Part shown: positions 1 to 12,275 of the stretch, in pieces
Numbering within the stretch: the stretch's first letter is position 1
Layout: each line of letters begins with the position of its first letter
Assembly: GCF_029227915.1 (NCBI RefSeq)
Contig: NC_079878.1
Coordinates: forward strand, 31,647,501 to 31,711,500
Source of the DNA: Hydractinia symbiolongicarpus
Taxonomy: Eukaryota > Cnidaria > Hydrozoa > Anthoathecata > Hydractiniidae
DNA length: 64,000 nt
Direction of reading: 5' to 3'
Notes under the pieces: generated by a model
Seen by the model: the letters and a program-made list of their open reading frames with translations, nothing else
What the model was told of the DNA's origin: nothing
Databases searched by the model: none
Made by a program: the position numbers and the translations under genes

Positions 1-2029
1 CAAACGATTTTTTAAATTATTATTTCACCACTAAAGCCCATGAGACTTGTAGTTTTTAAAAATGTTTTCATTTTTGATGAGACGCTGAATAAAAGAAGTT
101 TAATGGCCGGCAAACGAAAACCCGCAATTTCCCGTAAATCCCGGTCTCGGCCCGTATAGTCAAAAGTATACAAGGAAAGTACCCAGTGAGTAAACTCATT
201 TCCCTAACGAATTTTTAAATTATTTTTTCACCACTAAAACGCATGAGACTTGTAGTTTTCAAAAATGTTTTCATTTTTGATGAGACGCTGAATAAAAGTA
301 GTTTAATCGCCGGCAAATGAAAACCTGCGATTTCCCGTAAATCCCGGACTCGGCCCGTATAGTCAAAAGTACACAAAGAAAGTACCCAGGGAGTAAACTC
401 ATTTCCCAAACGATTTTTTAAATTATTATTTCACCACTAAAGCCCATGAGACTTGTAGTTTTTAAAAATGTTTTCATTTTTGATAAGACGCTGAATAAAA
501 GAAGTTTAATCGCCGGCAAACGAAAACCCGCAATTTCCCGTAAATCCCGGACTCGGCCCGTATAGTCAAAAGTATACAAGGAAAGTACCCAGTGAGTAAA
601 CTCATTTCCCGAACGAATTTTTAAATTATTTTTTCACCACTAAAACGCATGAGACTTGTAGTTTTCAAAAATGTTTTCATTTTTGATGAGACCCTTAATG
701 AAAGTGGTTTAATCGCCGGCAAACGAAAACCCGCGATTTCCCGTAAATCCCGGGCTTGGCCCGTATAGTCAAATGTATACAAAGAAAGTACCCTTTGAGA
801 AAACTCATTTCCAAAACGATTTTTTCAATTAACTTTTCACCACTAAAACGCTTGAGACTTGTAGTTTTCAAAAATGTTTTCATTTTTGATGAGACGCGAA
901 ATAAAAGAAGTTTAATCGCCGGCAAACAAAAACCCGCGACTTCCCGTAAATCCCGGACTCGGCCCGTATAGTCAAAAGTATACAAAGAAAGTACCCAGGG
1001 AGTAAATTCATATCCCGAACGATTTTTTAAATTATTTTTTTACCACTAAAACGCATGAGACTTGTAGTTTTCAAAAATGTTTTCATTTTTGATGAGACGC
1101 GGAATAAAAGAAGTTTAATCGCCGGAAAACGAAAACCTGCGATTTCCCGTAAATCCCGGACTCGGCCCGTATAGTCAAAAGTATACAAAGAGAGTACCCT
1201 GTGAGTAAACTCATTTCCAGAACGATTTTTTAAATTATTTTTTAACCACTTAAACGCATAAGACTTGTAGTTTTGAAAAATGTTTTCATTTTTGATGAGA
1301 CGCTGAATAAAAGAAGTTTAATCGCCGGCAAACAAAAACCCGCGATTTCCCGTAAATCCCGGGCTTGGCCCGTATAGTCAAAAGTATACAAAGGAAGTAC
1401 CCAGGGAGTAAACTCATTTCCCGAACGTTTTTTTAAATTACTTTTTCACCACTAAAACGCATGAGACTTGTAGTTTTTAAAAATGTTTTCATTTTTGATG
1501 AGACGCTGAATAAAAGAAGTTTAATTGCCGGCAAACGAAAACCTGCGATTTCCCGTAAATCCTGGACTCGGCCCGTATAGTCAAAAGTATACAAAGAAAG
1601 TACCCAGGGAGTAAACTCATTTCCCAAACGATTTTTTAAATTATTATTTCACAACATAAACGCATGAGACTTGTAGTTTTTAAAAATGTTTTCATATTTG
1701 ATGAGACGCTGAATAAAAGAAGGTTAATCGCCGGCAAACGAAAACCCGCGATTTCCCGTAAATCCCGGACTCGGCCCGTATAGTTAAAAGTATACAAGGA
1801 AAGTACCCAGTGAGTAAACTCATTTCCCGAACGAATTTTTAAATTATTTTTTCACCACTAAAACGTATGAGACTTGTAGTTTTCAAAAATGTTTTCATTT
1901 TTGATGAGACGCTGAATAAAAGAAGTTTAATCGCCGGCAAACGAAAACCTGCGATTTCCCCTAAATCCCGTACTCGGCCCGTATAGTCAAAAGTATACAA
2001 AAAAGTACCCAGGGAGTAAACTCATTTCC
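1..2029 (-). repeat. HOR unit, 10-monomer variant
   Basis: The string beginning CAAACGATTTTTTAAATTAT at base 1 recurs at 2030, giving a 2029-bp unit. It follows the 2030-4261 unit monomer for monomer but lacks one. The missing monomer is explained by a hybrid: around 1867-1883 the sequence changes from the variant marked GTATGAG to the next monomer's variant marked TTTTCAAAAATG and CCCGTACTCGG. Unit 2 carries these as two separate monomers. The true left edge of the unit is fixed only by the window start. Confidence 0.88.
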
Positions 2030-4261
2030 CAAACGATTTTTTAAATTATTATTTCACCACTAAAGCCCATGAGACTTGTAGTTTTTAAAAATGTTTTCAT
2101 TTTTGATGAGACGCTGAATAAAAGAAGTTTAATGGCCGGCAAACGAAAACCCGCAATTTCCCGTAAATCCCGGTCTCGGCCCGTATAGTCAAAAGTATAC
2201 AAGGAAAGTACCCAGTGAGTAAACTCATTTCCCTAACGAATTTTTAAATTATTTTTTCACCACTAAAACGCATGAGACTTGTAGTTTTCAAAAATGTTTT
2301 CATTTTTGATGAGACGCTGAATAAAAGTAGTTTAATCGCCGGCAAATGAAAACCTGCGATTTCCCGTAAATCCCGGACTCGGCCCGTATAGTCAAAAGTA
2401 CACAAAGAAAGTACCCAGGGAGTAAACTCATTTCCCAAACGATTTTTTAAATTATTATTTCACCACTAAAGCCCATGAGACTTGTAGTTTTTAAAAATGT
2501 TTTCATTTTTGATAAGACGCTGAATAAAAGAAGTTTAATCGCCGGCAAACGAAAACCCGCAATTTCCCGTAAATCCCGGACACGGCCCGTATAGTCAAAA
2601 GTATACAAGGAAAGTACCCAGTGAGTAAACTCATTTCCCGAACGAATTTTTAAATTATTTTTTCACCACTAAAACGCATGAGACTTGTAGTTTTCAAAAA
2701 TGTTTTCATTTTTGATGAGACCCTTAATGAAAGTGGTTTAATCGCCGGCAAACGAAAACCCGCGATTTCCCGTAAATCCCGGGCTTGGCCCGTATAGTCA
2801 AATGTATACAAAGAAAGTACCCTTTGAGAAAACTCATTTCCAAAACGATTTTTTCAATTAACTTTTCACCACTAAAACGCTTGAGACTTGTAGTTTTCAA
2901 AAATGTTTTCATTTTTGATGAGACGCGAAATAAAAGAAGTTTAATCGCCGGCAAACAAAAACCCGCGACTTCCCGTAAATCCCGGACTCGGCCCGTATAG
3001 TCAAAAGTATACAAAGAAAGTACCCAGGGAGTAAATTCATATCCCGAACGATTTTTTAAATTATTTTTTTACCACTAAAACGCATGAGACTTGTAGTTTT
3101 CAAAAATGTTTTCATTTTTGATGAGACGCGGAATAAAAGAAGTTTAATCGCCGGAAAACGAAAACCTGCGATTTCCCGTAAATCCCGGACTCGGCCCGTA
3201 TAGTCAAAAGTATACAAAGAGAGTACCCTGTGAGTAAACTCATTTCCAGAACGATTTTTTAAATTATTTTTTAACCACTTAAACGCATAAGACTTGTAGT
3301 TTTGAAAAATGTTTTCATTTTTGATGAGACGCTGAATAAAAGAAGTTTAATCGCCGGCAAACAAAAACCCGCGATTTCCCGTAAATCCCGGGCTTGGCCC
3401 GTATAGTCAAAAGTATACAAAGGAAGTACCCAGGGAGTAAACTCATTTCCCGAACGTTTTTTTAAATTACTTTTTCACCACTAAAACGCATGAGACTTGT
3501 AGTTTTTAAAAATGTTTTCATTTTTGATGAGACGCTGAATAAAAGAAGTTTAATTGCCGGCAAACGAAAACCTGCGATTTCCCGTAAATCCTGGACTCGG
3601 CCCGTATAGTCAAAAGTATACAAAGAAAGTACCCAGGGAGTAAACTCATTTCCCAAACGATTTTTTAAATTATTATTTCACAACATAAACGCATGAGACT
3701 TGTAGTTTTTAAAAATGTTTTCATATTTGATGAGACGCTGAATAAAAGAAGGTTAATCGCCGGCAAACGAAAACCCGCGATTTCCCGTAAATCCCGGACT
3801 CGGCCCGTATAGTTAAAAGTATACAAGGAAAGTACCCAGTGAGTAAACTCATTTCCCGAACGAATTTTTAAATTATTTTTTCACCACTAAAACGTATGAG
3901 ACTTGTAGTTTTTAAAAATGTTTTCATTTTTGATGAGACGCTGAATAAAAGAAGTTTAATCGCCGGCAAACAAAAACCTGCGATTTCCCGTAAATCCCGG
4001 ACTCGGCCCGTATAGTACATAGTATACAAAGAAAGTACCCAGGGTGTAAACTCATTTCTCGAACGATTTTTTAAATTATTTTTTCACCACTAAAAGGCAT
4101 GAGACTTGTAGTTTTCAAAAATGTTTTCATTTTTGATGAGACGCTGAATAAAAGAAGTTTAATCGCCGGCAAACGAAAACCTGCGATTTCCCGTAAATCC
4201 CGTACTCGGCCCGTATAGTCAAAAGTATACAAAAAAGTACCCAGGGAGTAAACTCATTTCC
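2030..4261 (-). repeat. HOR unit, 11-monomer form (2232 bp)
   Basis: This is a complete 11-monomer unit, bounded by recurrences of CAAACGATTTTTTAAATTAT at 2030 and 4262. Diagnostic variants occur once per unit: TTTAATGGCCGGC instead of TTTAATCGCCGGC, a GTACAC for GTATAC change, TTTGAGAAAACTCATTTCC, ACAACATAAACG and GTATACAAAAAAGTACCC. The same variants in the same relative order appear inverted in the forward block, so this is the array's main ordered unit. Confidence 0.9.
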
Positions 4262-7102
4262 CAAACGATTTTTTAAATTATTATTTCACCACTAAAGCCC
4301 ATGAGACTTGTAGTTTTTAAAAATGTTTTCATTTTTGATGAGACGCTGAATAAAAGAAGTTTAATGGCCGGCAAACGAAAACCCGCAATTTCCCGTAAAT
4401 CCCGGTCTCGGCCCGTATAGTCAAAAGTATACAAGGAAAGTACCCAGTGAGTAAACTCATTTCCCTAACGAATTTTTAAATTATTTTTTCACCACTAAAA
4501 CGCATGAGACTTGTAGTTTTCAAAAATGTTTTCATTTTTGATGAGACGCTGAATAAAAGTAGTTTAATCGCCGGCAAATGAAAACCTGCGATTTCCCGTA
4601 AATCCCGGACTCGGCCCGTATAGTCAAAAGTACACAAAGAAAGTACCCAGGGAGTAAACTCATTTCCCAAACGATTTTTTAAATTATTATTTCACCACTA
4701 AAGCCCATGAGACTTGTAGTTTTTAAAAATGTTTTCATTTTTGATAAGACGCTGAATAAAAGAAGTTTAATCGCCGGCAAACGAAAACCCGCGATTTCCC
4801 GTAAATCCCGGACTCGGCCCGTATAGTCAAAAGTATACAAGGAAAGTACCCAGTGAGTAAACTCATTTCCCGAACGAATTTTTAAATTATTTTTTCACCA
4901 CTAAAACGCATGAGACTTGTAGATTTCAGAAATGTTTTCATTTTTGATGAGACCCTTAATGAAAGTGGTTTAATCGCCGGCAAACGAAAACCCGCGATTT
5001 CCCGTAAATCCCGGGCTTGGCCCGTATAGTCAAATGTATAAAAAGAAAGTACCCTTTGAGAAAACTCATTTCCAAAACGATTTTTTCAATTAACTTTTCA
5101 CCACTAAAACGCTTGAGACTTGTAGTTTTCAAAAATGTTTTCATTTTTGATGAGACGCGAAATAAAAGAAGTTTAATCGCCGGCAAACAAAAACCCGCGA
5201 CTTCCCGTAAATCCCGGACTCGGCCCGTATAGTCAAAAGTATACAAAGAAAGTACCCAGGGAGTAAACTCATTTCCCGAACGATTTTTTAAATTATTTTT
5301 TCACCACTAAAACGCATGAGACTTGTAGTTTTCAAAAATGTTTTCATTTTTGATGAGACGCGGAATAAAAGAAGTTTAATCGCCGGAAAACGAAAACCTG
5401 CGATTTCCCGTAAATCCCGGACTCGGCCCGTATAGTCAAAAGTATACAAAGAGAGTACCCTGTGAGTAAACTCATTTCCAGAACGATTTTTTAAATTATT
5501 TTTTAACCACTTAAACGCATAAGACTTGTAGTTTTGAAAAATGTTTTCATTTTTGATGAGACGCTGAATAAAAGAAGTTTAATCGCCGGAAAACAAAAAC
5601 CCGCGATTTCCCGTAAATCCCGGGCTTGGCCCGTATAGTCAAAAGTATACAAAGGAAGTACCCAGGGAGTAAACTCATTTTCCGAACGTTTTTTTAAATT
5701 ACTTTTTCACCACTAAAACGCATGAGACTTGTAGTTTTTAAAAATGTTTTCATTTTTGATGAGACGCTGAATAAAAGAAGTTTAATCGCCGGCAAACGAA
5801 AACCTGCGATTTCCCGTAAATCCTGGACTCGGCCCGTATAGTCAAAAGTATACAAAGAAAGTACCCAGGGAGTAAACTCATTTCCCAAACGATTTTTTAA
5901 ATTATTATTTCACAACATAAACGCATGAGACTTGTAGTTTTTAAAAATGTTTTCATATTTGATGAGACGCTGAATAAAAGAAGGTTAATCGCCGGCAAAC
6001 GAAAACCCGCGATTTCCCGTAAATCCCGGACTCGGCCCGTATAGTCAAAAGTATACAAAGAGAGTACCCTGTGAGTAAACTCATTTCCAGAACGATTTTT
6101 TAAATTATTTTTTAACCACTTAAACGCATAAGACTTGTAGTTTTGAAAAATGTTTTCATTTTTGATGAGACGCTGAATAAAAGAAGTTTAATCGCCGGAA
6201 AACAAAAACCCGCGATTTCCCGTAAATCCCGGGCTTGGCCCGTATAGTCAAAAGTATACAAAGGAAGTACCCAGGGAGTAAACTCATTTTCCGAACGTTT
6301 TTTTAAATTACTTTTTCACCACTAAAACGCATGAGACTTGTAGTTTTTAAAAATGTTTTCATTTTTGATGAGACGCTGAATAAAAGAAGTTTAATCGCCG
6401 GCAAACGAAAACCTGCGATTTCCCGTAAATCCTGGACTCGGCCCGTATAGTCAAAAGTATACAAAGAAAGTACCCAGGGAGTAAACTCATTTCCCAAACG
6501 ATTTTTTAAATTATTATTTCACAACATAAACGCATGAGACTTGTAGTTTTTAAAAATGTTTTCATATTTGATGAGACGCTGAATAAAAGAAGGTTAATCG
6601 CCGGCAAACGAAAACCCGCGATTTCCCGTAAATCCCGGACTCGGCCCGTATAGTTAAAAGTATACAAGGAAAGTACCCAGTGAGTAAACTCATTTCCCGA
6701 ACGAATTTTTAAATTATTTTTTCACCACTAAAACGTATGAGACTTGTAGTTTTTAAAAATGTTTTCATTTTTGATGAGACGCTGAATAAAAGAAGTTTAA
6801 TCGCCGGCAAACAAAAACCTGCGATTTCCCGTAAATCCCGGACTCGGCCCGTATAGTAAATAGTATACAAAGAAAGTACCCAGGGTGTAAACTCATTTCT
6901 CGAACGATTTTTTAAATTATTTTTTCACCACTAAAACGCATGAGACTTGTAGTTTTCAAAAATGTTTTCATTTTTGATGAGACGCTGAATAAAAGAAGTT
7001 TAATCGCCGGCAAACGAAAACCTGCGATTTCCCGTAAATCCCGTACTCGGCCCGTATAGTCAAAAGTATACAAAAAAGTACCCAGGGACTAAACTCATTT
7101 CC
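4262..7102 (-). repeat. HOR unit, 14-monomer variant (2841 bp)
   Basis: This is an 11-mer unit enlarged by exactly three monomers. The extra 609 bp is a tandem copy of an internal trimer (see 5437-6654). Outside the duplication the order of diagnostic variants matches the neighbouring units, including TTTAATGGCCGGC near the start. A private GTAGATTTCAGAAATG variant lies near 4920 and recurs near 9992 in the next-but-one unit. Confidence 0.88.
5437..6654 (-). repeat. Tandem trimer duplication, 2 x 609 bp
   Basis: The block starting at the CAAAAGTATACAAAGAGAG context near 5437 recurs at about 6046. It includes CTGTGAGTAAACTC, CCACTTAAACGCATAAG and ACAACATAAACG. At the join the monomer ends as one type (CCCGCGATTTCCCG) and continues as another (AGTCAAAAGTATACAAAGAG). 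The exchange therefore fell between about 6010 and 6045, where the two monomers are identical. Other HOR units carry AGTTAAAAGTATACAAGG at this place, which is seen only after the second copy. Edges are accurate to a few tens of bases. Confidence 0.85.
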
Positions 7103-9333
7103 CAAACGATTTTTTAAATTATTATTTCACCACTAAAGCCCATGAGACTTGTAGTTTTTAAAAATGTTTTCATTTTTGATGAGACGCTGAATAAAAGAAG
7201 TTTAATGGCCGGCAAACGAAAACCCGCAATTTCCCGTAAATCCCGGTCTCGGCCCGTATAGTCAAAAGTATACAAGGAAAGTACCCAGTGAGTAAACTCA
7301 TTTCCCTAACGAATTTTTAAATTATTTTTTCACCACTAAAACGCATGAGACTTGTAGTTTTCAAAAATGTTTTCATTTTTGATGAGACGCTGAATAAAAG
7401 TAGTTTAATCGCCGGCAAATGAAAACCTGCGATTTCCCGTAAATCCCGGACTCGGCCCGTATAGTCAAAAGTACACAAAGAAAGTACCCAGGGAGTAAAC
7501 TCATTTCCCAAACGATTTTTTAAATTATTATTTCACCACTAAAGCCCATGAGACTTGTAGTTTTTAAAAATGTTTTCATTTTTGATAAGACGCTGAATAA
7601 AAGAAGTTTAATCGCCGGCAAACGAAAACCCGCGATTTCCCGTAAATCCCGGACTCGGCCCGTATAGTCAAAAGTATACAAGGAAAGTACCCAGTGAGTA
7701 AACTCATTTCCCGAACGAATTTTTAAATTATTTTTTCACCACTAAAACGCATGAGACTTGTAGTTTTCAAAAATGTTTTCATTTTTGATGAGACCCTTAA
7801 TGAAAGTGGTTTAATCGCCGGCAAACGAAAACCCGCGATTTCCCGTAAATCCCGGGCTTGGCCCGTATAGTCAAATGTATACAAAGAAAGTACCCTTTGA
7901 GAAAACTCATTTCCAAAACGATTTTTTCAATTAACTTTTCACCACTAAAACGCTTGAGACTTGTAGTTTTCAAAAATGTTTTCATTTTTGATGAGACGCG
8001 AAATAAAAGAAGTTTAATCGCCGGCAAAAAAAACCCGCGACTTCCCGTAAATCCCGGACTCGGCCCGTATAGTCAAAAGTATACAAAGAAAGTACCCAGG
8101 GAGTAAACTCATTTCCCGAACGATTTTTTAAATTATTTTTTCACCACTAAAACGCATGAGACTTGTAGTTTTCAAAAATGTTTTCATTTTTGATGAGACG
8201 CGGAATAAAAGAAGTTTAATCGCCGGAAAACGAAAACCTGCGATTTCCCGTAAATCCCGGACTCGGCCCGTATAGTCAAAAGTATACAAAGAGAGTACCC
8301 TGTGAGTAAACTCATTTCCAGAACGATTTTTTAAATTATTTTTTAACCACTTAAACGCATAAGACTTGTAGTTTTGAAAAATGTTTTCATTTTTGATGAG
8401 ACGCTGAATAAAAGAAGTTTAATCGCCGGCAAACAAAAACCCGCGATTTCCCGTAAATCCCGGGCTTGGCCCGTATAGTCAAAAGTATACAAAGGAAGTA
8501 CCCAGGGAGTAAACTCATTTCCCGAACGTTTTTTTAAATTACTTTTTCACCACTAAAACGCATGAGACTTGTAGTTTTTAAAAATGTTTTCATTTTTGAT
8601 GAGACGCTGAATAAAAGAAGTTTAATCGCCGGCAAACGAAAACCTGCGATTTCCCGTAAATCCTGGACTCGGCCCGTATAGTCAAAAGTATACAAAGAAA
8701 GTACCCAGGGAGTAAACTCATTTCCCAAACGATTTTTTAATTTATTATTTCACAACATAAACGCATGAGACTTGTAGTTTTTAAAAATGTTTTCATATTT
8801 GATGAGACGCTGAATAAAAGAAGGTTAATCGCCGGCAAACGAAAACCCGCGATTTCCCGTAAATCCCGGACTCGGCCCGTATAGTTAAAAGTATACAAGG
8901 AAAGTACCCAGTGAGTAAACTCATTTCCCGAACGAATTTTTAAATTATTTTTTCACCACTAAAACGTATGAGACTTGTAGTTTTTAAAAATGTTTTCATT
9001 TTTGATGAGACGCTGAATAAAAGAAGTTTAATCGCCGGCAAACAAAAACCTGCGATTTCCCGTAAATCCCGGACTCGGCCCGTATAGTAAATAGTATACA
9101 AAGAAAGTACCCAGGGTGTAAACTCATTTCTCGAACGATTTTTTAAATTATTTTTTCACCACTAAAACGCATGAGACTTGTAGTTTTCAAAAATGTTTTC
9201 ATTTTTGATGAGACGCTGAATAAAAGAAGTTTAATCGCCGGCAAACGAAAACCTGCGATTTCCCGTAAATCCCGTACTCGGCCCGTATAGTCAAAAGTAT
9301 ACAAAAAAGTACCCAGGGAGTAAACTCATTTCC
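7103..9333 (-). repeat. HOR unit, 11-monomer form (2231 bp)
   Basis: Bounded by CAAACGATTTTTTAAATTAT at 7103 and 9334. It has the same variant order as 2030-4261, without the trimer duplication of the preceding unit. A short A-run change near 8026 (CAAAAAAAACCCGCG in place of CAAACAAAAACCCGCG) accounts for about 1 bp less. It is another copy of the dominant HOR. Confidence 0.88.
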
Positions 9334-10668
9334 CAAACGATTTTTTAAATTATTATTTCACCACTAAAGCCCATGAGACTTGTAGTTTTTAAAAATGTTT
9401 TCATTTTTGATGAGACGCTGAATAAAAGAAGTTTAATGGCCGGCAAACGAAAACCCGCAATTTCCCGTAAATCCCGGTCTCGGCCCGTATAGTCAAAAGT
9501 ATACAAGGAAAGTACCCAGTGAGTAAACTCATTTCCCTAACGAATTTTTAAATTATTTTTTCACCACTAAAACGCATGAGACTTGTAGTTTTCAAAAATG
9601 TTTTCATTTTTGATGAGACGCTGAATAAAAGTAGTTTAATCGCCGGCAAATGAAAACCTGCGATTTCCCGTAAATCCCGGACTCGGCCCGTATAGTCAAA
9701 AGTACACAAAGAAAGTACCCAGGGAGTAAACTCATTTCCCAAACGATTTTTTAAATTATTATTTCACCACTAAAGCCCATGAGACTTGTAGTTTTTAAAA
9801 ATGTTTTCATTTTTGATAAGACGCTGAATAAAAGAAGTTTAATCGCCGGCAAACGAAAACCCGCGATTTCCCGTAAATCCCGGACTCGGCCCGTATAGTC
9901 AAAAGTATACAAGGAAAGTACCCAGTGAGTAAACTCATTTCCCGAACGAATTTTTAAATTATTTTTTCACCACTAAAACGCATGAGACTTGTAGATTTCA
10001 GAAATGTTTTCATTTTTGATGAGACCCTTAATGAAAGTGGTTTAATCGCCGGCAAACGAAAACCCGCGATTTCCCGTAAATCCCGGGCTTGGCCCGTATA
10101 GTCAAATGTATACAAAGAAAGTACCCTTTGAGAAAACTCATTTCCAAAACGATTTTTTCAATTAACTTTTCACCACTAAAACGCTTGAGACTTGTAGTTT
10201 TCAAAAATGTTTTCATTTTTGATGAGACGCGAAATAAAAGAAGTTTAATCGCCGGCAAACAAAAACCCGCGACTTCCCGTAAATCACGGACTCGGCCCGT
10301 ATAGTCAAAAGTATACAAAGAAAGTACCCAGGGAGTAAACTCATTTCCCGAACGATTTTTTAAATTATTTTTTCACCACTAAAACGCATGAGACTTGTAG
10401 TTTTCGAAAATGTTTTCATTTTTGATGAGACGCGGAATAAAAGAAGTTTAATCGCCGGAAAACGAAAACCTGCGATTTCCCGTAAATCCCGGACTCGGCC
10501 CGTATAGTCAAAAGTATACAAAGAGAGTACCCTGTGAGTAAACTCATTTCCAGAACGATTTTTTAAATTATTTTTTAACCACTTAAACGCATAAGACTTG
10601 TAGTTTTGAAAAATGTTTTCATTTTTGATGAGACGCTGAATAAAAGAAGTTTAATCGCCGGCAAACGA
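9334..10668 (-). repeat. Partial 11-mer HOR unit
   Basis: This starts in phase with the preceding units (TTTAATGGCCGGC near 9435, GTACAC near 9710, TTTGAGAAAACTC near 10127). It follows them through the CCACTTAAACGCATAAG monomer at about 10580-10620. After GATGAGACGCTGAATAAAAG near 10650 the expected ACAAAAACCCGCG/CGGGCTTGG monomer is replaced by one with CGAAAACCTGCG/CGGACTCGG, so the ordered HOR ends here. Confidence 0.8.
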
Positions 10669-11933
10669 AAACCTGCGATTTCCCGTAAATCCCGGACTCG
10701 GCCCGTATAGTCAAAAGTATACAAAGAGAGTACCCAGGGTGTAAACTCATTTCCCGAACGATTTTTTAAATTATTTTTTCACCACTAAAACGCATGAGAC
10801 TTGTAGTTTTCAAAAATGTTTTCATTTTTGATGAGACGCTGAATAAAAGAAGTTTAATCGCCGGCAAACGAAAACCCGCGATTTCCCGTAAATCCCGGCT
10901 TGGCCCGTATAGTCAAAAGTATACAAAGAAAGTACCCAGGGAGTAAACTCATTTCCCAAACGATTTTTTAAATTATTTTTTCACCAATAAAACGCATGAG
11001 ACTTGTAGTTTTCAAAAATGTTTTCATTTTTGATGAGAGGCTGAATAAAAGAAGTTTAATCGCCGGCAAACAAAAACCCGCGATTTCCCGCAAATCCCGG
11101 GCTTGGCCCGTATAGTCAAAAGTATACAAAGAAAGTACCCAGGGAGTAAACTCATTTCCCGAACGATTTTTTAAATTACTTTTTCACCACTAAAACGCAT
11201 GAGACTTGTAGTTTTTAAAAATGTTTTCATTTTTGATGAGACGCTGAATAAAAGAAGGTTAATCGCCGGCAAACGAAAACCCGCGATTTCCCGTAAATCC
11301 TGGACTCGGCCCGTATAGTCAAAAGTATACAAAGAAAGTACCCAGGGAGTAAACTCATTTCCCGAACGAATTTTTAAATTATTTTTTCACCACTAAAACG
11401 TATGAGACTTGTAGTTTTTAAAAATGTTTTCATTTTTGATGAGACGCTGAATAAAAGAAGTTTAATCGCCGGCAAACAAAAACCTGCGATTTCCCGTAAA
11501 TCCCGGACTCGGCCCGTATAGTCAATAGTATACAAAGAAAGTACCCAGGGTGTAAACTCATTTCTCGAACGATTTTTTAAATTATTTTTTCACCACTAAA
11601 ACGCATGAGACTTGTAGTTTTCAAAAATGTTTTCATTTTTGATGAGAGGCTGAATAAAAGAAGTTTAATCGCCGGCAAACAAAAACCCGCGATTTCCCGT
11701 AAATCCCGGGCTTGGCCCGTATAGTCAAAAGTATACAAAGAAAGTACCCAGGGAGTAAACTCATTTCCCGAACGATTTTTTAAATTACTTTTTCACCACT
11801 AAAACGTATGAGACTTGTAGTTTTTAAAAATGTTTTCATTTTTGATGAGACGCTGAATAAAAGAAGTTTAATCGCCGGCAAACGAAAACCTGCGATTTCC
11901 CGTAAATCCTGGACTCGGCCCGTATAGTCAAAA
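10669..11933 (-). repeat. Mixed monomers between the HOR and the strand switch
   Basis: Roughly six monomers do not follow the 11-mer order. They include the CACCAATAAAACG monomer with CCCGGCTTGGCCC (near 10895-10995), two with AAATTACTTTTTCACC (near 11172 and 11781), and GAGAGGCTGAATAAAAG variants (near 11035 and 11645). Read outward from the switch, these are the types found at the start of the forward block. The last monomer is cut after GTATAGTCAAAA at 11933. Confidence 0.8.
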
Positions 11934-12194
11934 TTCAGCGTCTCATCAAAAATGAAAACATTTTTAAAAACTACAAGTCTCATGCGTTTTAGTGGTGAAA
12001 AAGTAATTTAAAAAATCGTTCGGGAAATGAGTTTACTCCCTGGGTACTTTCTTTGTATACTTTTGACTATACGGGCCAAGCCCGGGATTTACGGGAAATC
12101 GCGGGTTTTTGTTTGCCGGCGATTAAACTTCTTTTATTCAGCCTCTCATCAAAAATGAAAACATTTTTGAAAACTACAAGTCTCATGCGTTTTA
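11597..12194. repeat. Strand-switch junction: 261-bp inverted arms with 76-bp spacer
   Basis: Bases 11934-12194, beginning TTCAGCGTCTCATC, match the reverse complement of 11597-11857 (ending GATGAGACGCTGAA). In my base-by-base reading there is one mismatch (CATGCG versus CATACG, at 11984). The next mismatch, at 12195, ends the arms. Between them 11858-11933 is an unpaired 76-bp piece of a left-type monomer ending GTATAGTCAAAA. At the join, GTCAAAA from the minus-oriented side meets TTCAGCG from the plus-oriented side with at most one shared base. A fold-back template switch or an inversion with end loss would look like this. A long-read fold-back artefact is the alternative. Confidence 0.9.
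12149..12170 (+). other. Monomer dyad: 9-bp stem with AAAA loop (example)
   Basis: TCAAAAATG is followed by AAAA and then its exact reverse complement CATTTTTGA. Nearly every monomer keeps this dyad. Those with TTTTTAAAAAC instead of TTTTTGAAAAC keep a 7-bp core (AAAAATG/CATTTTT). It could extrude as a small cruciform or serve as a symmetric protein site. Structure and function are inference; the symmetry itself is read directly. Confidence 0.8.
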
Positions 12195-12275
12195 TTGGTG
12201 AAAAAATAATTTAAAAAATCGTTTGGGAAATGAGTTTACTCCCTGGGTACTTTCTTTGTATACTTTTGACTATAC

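Larger units (their letters stand above)
1..11933 (-). repeat. Satellite array, ~203-bp monomers in reverse orientation
   Basis: About 58 head-to-tail monomers read on the minus strand. On the plus strand each shows the reverse complements of the family landmarks in order: AAATTATTTTTTCACCACT, GAGACTTGTAG, TTTTCATTTTTGATGAGACG, TTTAATCGCCGGC, TTTCCCGTAAATCC, GGCCCGTATAGTC and GAGTAAACTCATTTCCC. Spacing is about 203 bp, and the higher-order periods (2029, 2231-2232, 2841) are near multiples of it. No non-satellite sequence interrupts the block. It begins mid-monomer at the window edge and stops mid-monomer at the strand switch. Monomers differ by scattered substitutions that recur in a fixed order, so the array has higher-order structure. 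It is a noncoding tandem repeat; chromosomal location is inferred only. Confidence 0.98.

Noticed and set aside
68-95. Hammerhead ribozyme core on the plus strand of the left array (TTGATGAGACGCTGAA)
   Set aside because: The core needs CUGAUGA; here the C is a U. There is no stem II pairing next to a GAAA, and no fitting cleavage-site arm nearby.
215-409. Recurrent 64-residue open frames in both orientations (repeated dozens of times in the window)
   Set aside because: They are the same slice of every monomer, nearly all opening on TTG. They change with monomer variants, have no coding signature, and the 203-bp period breaks the frame at each repeat.
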